A DNA stretch of 6,144 bases, taken from the NCBI GenBank assembly GCA_937915975.1, contig CALGGL010000089.1, positions 1 to 6,144 on the forward strand, written 5' to 3'. Numbering within the stretch: position 1 is the stretch's first letter; each line of letters begins with the position of its first letter. The notes under the pieces were generated by a model. That model was not told where the DNA came from, ran no database searches, and saw only the letters and a program-made list of their open reading frames with translations. This DNA comes from an uncultured Lachnospiraceae bacterium. GTDB lineage: Bacteria; Bacillota; Clostridia; Lachnospirales; Lachnospiraceae. The position numbers and the translations under genes were made by a program. Shown here piece by piece: positions 1-6,144 of this stretch.

Positions 1-408
1 TACCTGGTAGGCATAGCCGGCTTTTAACAGCTCTCCGATAAAGTCGATCATCGCATCCATGGTTCTGGTGACGCGCGGCGTGGCATCCAGTTTCTCGGTA
101 TTCAGCGCATCTCTGATGTCCTCATAGGCTGCGATATATTTTTCTGTGATCGCCTCTTCGGTAGTGTTTTCTTCAATTGCCCGGTTGATGATCTTATCAT
201 CCACATCTGTAAAGTTAGATACATAATTTACATCATAGCCCTTGTACTCAAGGTATCTCCTTAATGTATCAAAAACTATCATAGGTCTTGCATTTCCGAT
301 ATGTATATAATCATAAACCGTAGGTCCGCATACATATATGCCCACCTTGCCCTCGTTTATCGGTGTAAACTCATCCTTATGTCTTGTAAGGGTATTAAAA
401 ATCTTCAT
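1..408 (-). CDS. cysS: Cysteinyl-tRNA synthetase, N-terminal 136 codons (gene runs off the window)
   Basis: This cytoplasmic class I aminoacyl-tRNA synthetase activates cysteine with ATP and attaches it to tRNA-Cys. The visible part is the first portion of the Rossmann catalytic domain. [14 protein letters not shown] (about residues 26-39) holds the cysteine- and zinc-binding Cys27 and the HIGH-type ATP motif HIGN at 36-39, and [13 protein letters not shown] (65-77) is the next conserved family block. The KMSKS loop and tRNA-binding part lie beyond base 1. The ATG at 406-408 is chosen because AAGGAG (416-421) sits 7 nt upstream and the protein begins as family members do (MKIFNTLTR). The frame is open to the window edge. 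It appears to be transcribed separately from eno, with its own promoter after the eno terminator. The part past codon 70 is clearly more GC-rich (about 49% against 36%) with different Ile and Leu codons, although the protein stays intact. The identification is very secure. Confidence 0.96.
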   Translation of the reverse strand, partial: MKIFNTLTRHKDEFTPINEGKVGIYVCGPTVYDYIHIGNARPMIVFDTLRRYLEYKGYDVNYVSNFTDVDDKIINRAIEENTTEEAITEKYIAAYEDIRDALNTEKLDATPRVTRTMDAMIDFIGELLKAGYAYQV

Positions 409-451
409 CTATGTTCTCCTTCCAAACGGCATACTTATCCAAAATAATCAT

Positions 452-485
452 ATTATAAGATATTCCAAAGTAAAGACTTTGTCAA
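452..485 (-). promoter_or_regulatory. Putative sigma-A promoter of cysS
   Basis: On the minus strand a perfect TTGACA -35 box (480-485) is followed after 17 bp by TATCTT (457-462, 4/6 match to TATAAT). A perfect TATAAT (452-457) overlaps the end of that box but lies 22 bp from the -35, which is too far unless it works independently. Either choice gives a cysS leader of roughly 35-45 nt carrying the AAGGAG site. The -35 box abuts the T-tract of the eno terminator, so the two units are packed with almost no gap. Confidence 0.6.
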
Positions 486-523
486 TAAGAAAAATCGGGC
501 AGGGTACAAAATCCCCTGCCCGA
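486..523 (-). terminator. Rho-independent terminator of eno
   Basis: A perfect 10-bp, GC-rich stem, TCGGGCAGGG (495-504) with CCCTGCCCGA (514-523), encloses a 9-nt loop. On the minus strand it is followed by five T and then CTTATT. It begins 67 nt past the eno stop codon and points in the eno direction. On the plus strand the 3' side is TGTATCATTT, a poor T-tract, so it acts mainly on minus-strand transcripts. Base pairing and T-tract are read directly from the sequence. Confidence 0.88.
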
Positions 524-590
524 TGTATCATTTATTATCAAATGTATTCCTGCACAAACCAAGACATACCTTAACCAATAATCCGGTTAA

Positions 591-2004
<1,414 letters not shown>

Positions 2005-2016
2005 ATGATTTACACA

Positions 2017-2046
2017 AAAGAGTTAGTTATATATAACTAACTCTTT
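2017..2046 (-). repeat. 30-bp perfect palindrome at the eno transcription start
   Basis: The arms AAAGAGTTAGTTATA and TATAACTAACTCTTT are exact reverse complements without a spacer. The palindrome begins 3 bp downstream of the predicted eno -10 box and so covers the likely transcription start. It could be a repressor operator, a 5'-terminal mRNA hairpin that protects the transcript, or an intrinsic terminator for the htpG unit upstream (stem of 13 bp, loop TATA, then TTTT on the minus strand). The stem is AT-rich and the T-run short, and a terminator downstream of the eno promoter would also stop eno, so I favour an operator or 5' hairpin over a simple terminator. Confidence 0.55.
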
Positions 2047-2049
2047 GAA

Positions 2050-2078
2050 ATATTATCACACTTATTCATATATGTCAA
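2050..2078 (-). promoter_or_regulatory. Putative sigma-A promoter of eno
   Basis: On the minus strand TTGACA (2073-2078) is followed after exactly 17 bp by TAATAT (2050-2055). An alternative -10, GATAAT (2052-2057), is preceded by TGT as in an extended -10 but lies only 15 bp from the -35. The predicted start near 2043 gives a leader of about 150 nt. No better hexamer pair is visible between here and the gene. Confidence 0.65.
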
Positions 2079-2089
2079 TAAATTAAAAA

Positions 2090-2398
2090 TTATTCCTTAT
2101 CCCAACTTTTATTTTTATCTTCATCCGTAATTTCACGGACAACCTTGCAAGGATTACCCACCGCAACACTGTTTGACGGAATATCCTTAACCACTACACT
2201 CCCGCCGCCGATTACAACATTTTCACCGGTTTTTCCTATGATTTTTTTCAGAAGCTTTTTCCTTTTATCAAGCTCCTTGACAGGAGTACTGTTGAACTCT
2301 TGACAAAGAGTTTTACATTCGAGTCTTTCGGCCTCCAATTCACTGTCATAATTGGCGTCATACATTTTTTGCGATAGCATCTTCTCTTTTTCTGTCAT
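2090..2398 (-). pseudogene. Internally deleted maltose/galactoside O-acetyltransferase remnant
   Basis: The 102-codon frame joins two ends of a Maa/LacA-type acetyltransferase of the left-handed beta-helix (hexapeptide repeat) family. Intact members move an acetyl group from acetyl-CoA to a sugar and are about 185-200 residues long. Residues 1-55 match the N-terminal cap (MTEKEKML..YDAN..ELEAERL..EFN), and residues 58-90 match the last helix turn and C-terminal end (GENVVIGGGSVVVKDIPSNSVAVGNP). Roughly 85 residues of central hexapeptide repeats that carry the catalytic His are missing, and the product has no His at all, so acetyltransferase activity is very unlikely. The frame is intact across the junction (about 2210-2236). 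Only one base separates the ATG from the htpG stop codon, and the Shine-Dalgarno is weak, so any translation would be coupled to htpG. A small retained protein cannot be excluded. Confidence 0.82.
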
Positions 2399-2399
2399 A

Positions 2400-4460
2400 C
2401 TAATTACCTACAAGAATATTCAAAACTTCATTGCTTCGTGCTACAAAGGCTGTCATCTCCTCCGGTGAAAGAGGTTTATTGGCAAGTACCGCAAGATCAT
2501 ATAACTGGCAGCAAACTGTATTTGTATGTTTACCTTCAGGATTGTCAAGGACATACTTAACAAGCTTGTTGTTTGCATTTAATACAAGGGTTTCACCCTC
2601 ACTGCCAAACATATTAGGATCCATACCCGGCATACTGTAAACCTTCATCATCTCGGCCATACGACGGGATTCCTCTGATAATGTAATCATTGATGATACA
2701 TTTTCATTTTTGAGACTCTCTACCTTGACTGTAAGCTTTTCTTTGCCGGTTGCTTTCTTAAAGATTTCGGTAAGCTTATCGGTATATTCCTTGGTCTGCT
2801 CCTCTGTAAGCGCCTCGCCTACAAAGTTATCTGCAAGGTCAGCATCTATACGAAGGAACTTGACATTTTCATTCTTACTCTCAAGGTGAGTTATATACGG
2901 ATTATCGATGTTATGAGTAAGATAAACCGCATCTATGCCCTCTTCCTTAAACATATTGATATACTGTGACTGTGCAACCTCATCGCTTACATAGAACACC
3001 TTATTTTCATACTTTTCCTTACCTGCCTCAAGGTAGTCCGGAAGTGTAATATACTTGCCCTCGAGATTCTTGAAGAGCATATAATCTGTCATCTTTTCGC
3101 AGAATTTATCATCTCTTAAGCATCCGAATTTGATAAACGGACTGATATCATCCCAGTATTTCTCGTATTCTTCTCTCTCGGTCTTGCACATGCCGGAAAG
3201 CTTGTCTGCTACCTTCTTGGTGATATAATCTGAAATCTTCTTAACCGAGCCGTCGTTTTGAAGTGCACTTCTTGAAACATTAAGCGGAATATCAGGACAG
3301 TCGATAACACCCTTAAGGAGCATGAGGAATTCCGGTATAACCTCCTTGATGTTATCAGCTACAAACACCTGATTGTTATATAACTTAATTGTACCTTCAA
3401 GCTGGTCATACTGAGGATTAATCTTAGGGAAATATAATATACCCTTTAAGTTAAACGGATAATCCATATTGAGATGTATCCAGAAAAGCGGCTTCTTAAA
3501 GTCTAAGAATACATGCTGATAGAAGTCAATGTACTCCTCCTCTGTACAATCCTTAGGATTCTTAAGCCAAAGCGGATTGGTATTATTGAGAGGGACCTCT
3601 TTTTTCCCGTCTTCCTCTTCATCCTTTTTATCATCGGCTTTAGCCTCATCGTCTGAATTTTCTTTCTCATCTGCTTTATCTTTATCAGATTTCTTGTCAG
3701 ACTTATCTTTAGTCTTTTTATCCTTTTTGTCATCTCCTACAAGGTCATCCTCTTCGGTAGTATCAACCTCGATAACCTTATCCTTTTTCTTAGCTTCCTC
3801 TTCCTTCTTCTTTGCCTCTTCCTCAGCCTTATCCTCGTCAGTAAAATAGATATTGTAAGGCATGAAGGCACAATACTTCTGGATAACCTCTCTTACACGA
3901 TATTCATTTGCAAACTCATAGCTGTCCTCGTTAAGATAAAGGGTAATTGCAGTACCTCTTGTATCATCATCACTTTCGGTCATACTAAATTCGGTACCGC
4001 CGTCGCACTCCCAAAATACAGGCTCAGCGTCCTTCTTATAAGAGCATGTTTCAATGGTAACCTTGTCGGCAACCATAAATGCAGAGTAAAATCCAAGTCC
4101 GAAGTGTCCGATTATCTGATCATCATTGGACTTATCCTTATATTTGTTGATAAAATCCGTAGCTCCTGAAAATGCTATCTGATTGATATACTGCTCAACC
4201 TCTTCGGCAGTCATTCCAAGGCCGTTATCCACAAAGGTTATGGTTTTATCCTTAGGAGATGCATACACATCAATTCTGTACTCTTCTCCCTCTGTCTCCT
4301 CAAACTCACCCATCATAGCAAGCTTCTTTAATTTAGTAATCGCATCACAGCCATTAGATATAAGCTCTCTTATAAAGATATCGTGGTCTGAATAGAGCCA
4401 TTTCTTAATAATCGGGAATATATTCTCGCTGTTAATTGATAAGCTTCCCTGTTTTTCCAT
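2400..4460 (-). CDS. htpG: HtpG, bacterial Hsp90 molecular chaperone with a long charged linker
   Basis: HtpG is a cytoplasmic dimeric ATP-dependent chaperone that remodels client proteins. The N-terminal GHKL ATPase domain (about 1-206) shows catalytic Glu32 and Mg-binding Asn36 in IRELISNGCDA, the nucleotide-binding Asp78 in VDNGLGM, and the lid segment GHFGLGFYSAFMV at 118-130. Residues 211-290 form a low-complexity linker of Lys, Glu and Asp. The middle domain starts near NPLWLKNP (295-302) and holds the ATP-contacting Arg397 in NVSRSALQ. The dimerisation domain follows, with SRRMAEMMKVY at 598-608. There is no MEEVD tail, as expected in bacteria. At 686 residues it is longer than E. coli HtpG (624), and the linker accounts for the excess. 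AGGAGG (4470-4475) lies 9 nt before the ATG. A CIRCE box and a strong promoter upstream suggest HrcA-controlled heat-shock expression. It is followed after one base by the acetyltransferase remnant. Confidence 0.97.
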   Translation of the reverse strand: MEKQGSLSINSENIFPIIKKWLYSDHDIFIRELISNGCDAITKLKKLAMMGEFEETEGEEYRIDVYASPKDKTITFVDNGLGMTAEEVEQYINQIAFSGATDFINKYKDKSNDDQIIGHFGLGFYSAFMVADKVTIETCSYKKDAEPVFWECDGGTEFSMTESDDDTRGTAITLYLNEDSYEFANEYRVREVIQKYCAFMPYNIYFTDEDKAEEEAKKKEEEAKKKDKVIEVDTTEEDDLVGDDKKDKKTKDKSDKKSDKDKADEKENSDDEAKADDKKDEEEDGKKEVPLNNTNPLWLKNPKDCTEEEYIDFYQHVFLDFKKPLFWIHLNMDYPFNLKGILYFPKINPQYDQLEGTIKLYNNQVFVADNIKEVIPEFLMLLKGVIDCPDIPLNVSRSALQNDGSVKKISDYITKKVADKLSGMCKTEREEYEKYWDDISPFIKFGCLRDDKFCEKMTDYMLFKNLEGKYITLPDYLEAGKEKYENKVFYVSDEVAQSQYINMFKEEGIDAVYLTHNIDNPYITHLESKNENVKFLRIDADLADNFVGEALTEEQTKEYTDKLTEIFKKATGKEKLTVKVESLKNENVSSMITLSEESRRMAEMMKVYSMPGMDPNMFGSEGETLVLNANNKLVKYVLDNPEGKHTNTVCCQLYDLAVLANKPLSPEEMTAFVARSNEVLNILVGN

Positions 4461-4510
4461 TATTACATTCCTCCTGACAATTTATATATTATTTATTAGA
4501 TTTTTTTATC

Positions 4511-4545
4511 AATACATCTGAAATATACTATTATTACGATGTATT
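4511..4545 (-). other. Possible hairpin in the htpG leader
   Basis: AATACATC (4511-4518) and GATGTATT (4538-4545) are perfect 8-bp inverted repeats around a 19-nt AT-rich loop, within the predicted 95-nt htpG leader. The 3' side in the mRNA is GATAAAAAAATC, so it is not a terminator. It could influence mRNA stability or respond to temperature, but in such AT-rich DNA it may be chance. Confidence 0.25.
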
Positions 4546-4562
4546 TTTAACTCCATAAAGAT

Positions 4563-4591
4563 AATATAATACCCCTTTCCCCGAATGTCAA
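4563..4591 (-). promoter_or_regulatory. Sigma-A promoter of htpG
   Basis: TTGACA (4586-4591) and TATATT (4563-4568, 5/6 match) are separated by exactly 17 bp on the minus strand. The spacer has two runs of four G. The predicted start near 4556 gives a leader of about 95 nt. The CIRCE operator lies 8 bp upstream of the -35 box. A weaker alternative promoter, with -10 TATTAT (4641-4646) and a poor -35 TTAGAA (4663-4668) inside the inverted-repeat element, would put CIRCE just after its start site. Confidence 0.8.
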
Positions 4592-4592
4592 G

Positions 4593-4626
4593 AAAAAAAT
4601 TAGCACTCGTTTCAATCGAGTGCTAA
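4593..4626 (-). terminator. CIRCE stem followed by seven T: possible terminator of the upstream unit
   Basis: On the minus strand the 9-bp CIRCE stem with its 9-nt loop runs directly into seven consecutive T (4599-4593). This has the form of an intrinsic terminator for transcripts arriving from the peptide-binding protein gene, for which I see no other terminator. Four of the nine stem pairs are G-C, so strength is moderate. It overlaps the operator, so one sequence could do both jobs. Confidence 0.4.
4600..4626 (-). promoter_or_regulatory. CIRCE operator (HrcA binding site) of htpG
   Basis: TTAGCACTC (4600-4608), nine bases, then GAGTGCTAA (4618-4626) matches the CIRCE consensus at every position. 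HrcA represses groESL and dnaK operons through this element in many bacteria and releases it on heat shock. Its place just upstream of the htpG promoter implies htpG belongs to the HrcA regulon here. Operator identity is seen directly; the regulation is inferred from the known family. Confidence 0.95.
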
Positions 4627-4652
4627 TTACATTGAACTACATAATACATGTT

Positions 4653-4808
4653 ATAGGGACTGTTCTAATTGACAAGCCTATATAGCAATTATTCCGGACT
4701 GCATATAAAAATATACTAAGCAAAGCGTTAAGCGACAGCGTGCTTTGCGTGTATATATTTTATATGCAGTCCGGAATATCAAAATATGTCAATTAGAACA
4801 GTCCCTAT
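4653..4808. repeat. 156-bp nested inverted repeat, MITE- or REP-like element
   Basis: The outer arms (4653-4674 and 4787-4808) are perfect 22-bp inverted repeats beginning ATAGGGACTGTTCTAATT. Inside them, 4690-4710 and 4758-4778 are perfect 21-bp inverted repeats (starting TATTCCGGACTGCATATA), continued by 6 bp after a one-base bulge, and GCAAAGC (4720-4726) pairs with GCTTTGC (4742-4748) around a 15-nt loop. The whole unit can fold into one long hairpin. No transposase frame is present. If the element proper starts at GGGAC and ends at GTCCC, it is flanked on both sides by TA, compatible with a TA target duplication as in IS630/mariner-type MITEs, but this is only two bases. It lies 13 bp after the peptide-binding protein stop codon and 26 bp before the CIRCE box. 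The region 4461-4821 contains no gene. Confidence 0.75.
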
Positions 4809-4821
4809 GGTATGCTTTGCG

Positions 4822-6144
4822 CTATTTTTTCTCAACTTTTTCGATTTCTCTGTACCATTCATAATATGGCGTAACATCCGGCAATGTATCTAAATTAACA
4901 CGCTCTGTAGATATAACCAATGCATTCATACGCTGATATGCCGGAAGTTCTACTCCCCAGTCAAGAACTATATCATAGCTCTTTTTATACACCGTTTTAA
5001 GATAATCTCTGTCACTGCTTTTTTCACTCTCTATGATAAGCTTATCAAGCTCCGCATCTGCTATACACATATGATTTTTTATAATTTCCGCCTCCGGATC
5101 CTCCGGATTAATGCCTGAATAATATTCATTACGCATATTTGGAGAAGAAAGAGTATACCATCCTCCGCACCACATATCTACTCTTTCTTCATTAATTGCA
5201 GTCCATAAATCTTCGCCTGTTACATCACCATCAACTATCACAAGTGAAATACCCATTTCCGCAAGGTCATTTTGTGCATTTATAATTGCATTATATAGAG
5301 GATGATATATACTTCCTCCTGCATAAATCCAAACCTCATACTCCATAGATGCACCCTCGGGAGCACTTACAACCTTACCGTTTTCCACAACATATCCAGC
5401 TGCTTCAAGGTAACCGAGCGAAGCCGTTTTCGCAGCTGCAACCCTTTCCTCCTGCGGTGTATTCTCGTCATATAAGACATTATTATTAACATCCCTTGAA
5501 TATGCTATTTCATAGCCCACGTCACCCTTTTGGGGAGCCGCCCAGCTCGAATCCGGTACAGGATAATTAATCACATGTGCCGTATCTCCGTAATATGCAT
5601 CAACAGATTCATCCCTATATACGGAAAATAATGTCATGAAGGCTTTTCTTAAATTTTTTGATTCAACTGATGCACGGTCTTCTCCAACCTTGACGCGGTT
5701 TGCGCTCATTGAAAGATATCCGTAGCCCATATTATCTTCAGTAAAGGTTGTCACCTTATCACCGGTTATTTCCCCATTGCTGTTTGCAGCTTCAATGCTG
5801 TTTTTTTCCTCCAGACTGTAATTGGTTTTTGCTATGTCTGTTATTCCGTCATATATCTTATCCAGATAAAAGCCCTCGCGTTCACCTATCATAATAAGCT
5901 TTTCACATTTTGGAACACCCTTATAATAGTATTCGTTTGCTTTGAAATAAAACGTACCATTGTCATCCTTTATAAATTCATAAGGTCCCGCTCCCAAAGG
6001 CATGCTATCCTTTTCGTGTATCTTTGACAGGTCACCCTTATCAAATCCAAAGCTGTTATTATCGTAATCATATTTACTTAAATCCCCATAATAATGAAGT
6101 GGTGCTACCACAAAATTAAAATTGGAATAATTTTTAATGTTTTC
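4822..6144 (-). CDS. Peptide ABC transporter substrate-binding protein (family 5), C-terminal 440 residues
   Basis: This is the C-terminal portion of an extracytoplasmic solute-binding protein of the OppA/DppA type (SBP family 5), which captures peptides or similar ligands and hands them to an ABC permease. The frame is open to the window edge: 11 further codons (ENIKNYSNFNF) precede the GTG at 6111, so that GTG is internal and the true start, with the expected lipoprotein signal peptide, lies beyond base 6144. Counting from the window edge, GAGPYEF with downstream ANEYYYKG (about 51-75) is the classic family motif, NLRKAF (164-169) matches the conserved VRQAL-type helix, and YYGDTAHVINYPVP (184-197) matches the YyG-a-p-n-pvP stretch. 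Tyr, Asp and Glu are abundant and charged Lys/Glu ends the protein. Full-length members have about 500-600 residues. The ligand cannot be told, and no permease or ATPase gene is in view. Confidence 0.9.
   Translation of the reverse strand, partial: ENIKNYSNFNFVVAPLHYYGDLSKYDYDNNSFGFDKGDLSKIHEKDSMPLGAGPYEFIKDDNGTFYFKANEYYYKGVPKCEKLIMIGEREGFYLDKIYDGITDIAKTNYSLEEKNSIEAANSNGEITGDKVTTFTEDNMGYGYLSMSANRVKVGEDRASVESKNLRKAFMTLFSVYRDESVDAYYGDTAHVINYPVPDSSWAAPQKGDVGYEIAYSRDVNNNVLYDENTPQEERVAAAKTASLGYLEAAGYVVENGKVVSAPEGASMEYEVWIYAGGSIYHPLYNAIINAQNDLAEMGISLVIVDGDVTGEDLWTAINEERVDMWCGGWYTLSSPNMRNEYYSGINPEDPEAEIIKNHMCIADAELDKLIIESEKSSDRDYLKTVYKKSYDIVLDWGVELPAYQRMNALVISTERVNLDTLPDVTPYYEWYREIEKVEKK

Noticed and set aside
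338..574. Plus-strand open frame of 78 codons over the cysS start and the cysS-eno gap
   Set aside because: It crosses the cysS coding start, promoter and eno terminator, has no convincing ribosome binding site and its protein looks random.
3529..3849. Plus-strand 106-codon Ser/Phe/Leu-rich frame opposite the htpG linker
   Set aside because: It is the antisense image of the Lys/Glu/Asp linker codons; the hydrophobic low-complexity protein is what that complement must give.
4508..4556. 15-codon upstream frame (MELKIHRNNSIFQMY) in the htpG leader
   Set aside because: Its ATG falls at the predicted transcription start with no ribosome binding site, and the peptide has no recognisable feature.
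4669..4790. TTGACA copies inside the inverted-repeat arms acting as outward or inward promoters
   Set aside because: No acceptable -10 box lies 16-18 bp from either copy; the nearest TATAAA on the minus strand is 22 bp away.
6109..6111. GTG as the start codon of the peptide-binding protein gene
   Set aside because: The frame stays open through 11 more codons to the window edge and the family needs a signal peptide and about 100 more residues upstream, so the GTG is internal.

Overview
The window is a low-GC, Gram-positive-style bacterial chromosome segment. Strong GGAGG-type ribosome binding sites, TTGACA-type promoters, a HrcA/CIRCE heat-shock operator and the protein sequences point to a Clostridia member, plausibly Lachnospiraceae; this placement is inferred from style, not from a database match. 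Every convincing gene is on the minus strand, so transcription runs from high to low coordinates.

In transcription order, the window opens (6144-4822) with the C-terminal 440 residues of a family 5 extracytoplasmic peptide-binding protein of an ABC importer. Just 13 bp past its stop codon lies a 156-bp nested inverted repeat with perfect 22-bp ends (4653-4808), which looks like a MITE or REP-like element. Next come a perfect CIRCE operator (4600-4626), a strong sigma-A promoter and htpG (4460-2400), an Hsp90 chaperone with an 80-residue highly charged linker that E. coli HtpG lacks. One base after htpG is a 102-codon remnant of a maltose/galactoside O-acetyltransferase gene. It keeps the N-terminal cap and the C-terminal end but has lost the middle of the beta-helix, including the catalytic His.

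A second transcription unit is eno (enolase, 1889-591), with its own promoter at 2050-2078 and a leader of about 150 nt. A 30-bp perfect palindrome covers the predicted transcription start, and downstream of it the leader can fold into a compact three-way junction (1925-2004). This leader is the best candidate in the window for undescribed regulation. A clear intrinsic terminator (486-523) ends eno. A promoter touching that terminator's T-tract starts cysS (cysteinyl-tRNA synthetase), of which only the first 136 codons are present. The cysS fragment shows an abrupt GC and codon-use change near codon 70, which suggests intragenic recombination.

The genes are mainly housekeeping (translation, glycolysis, protein folding) and do not form one pathway. 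I found no tRNA, rRNA, CRISPR array or complete insertion sequence. The interest lies in the regulatory DNA between genes, the decayed acetyltransferase, the HtpG linker and the cysS mosaic.
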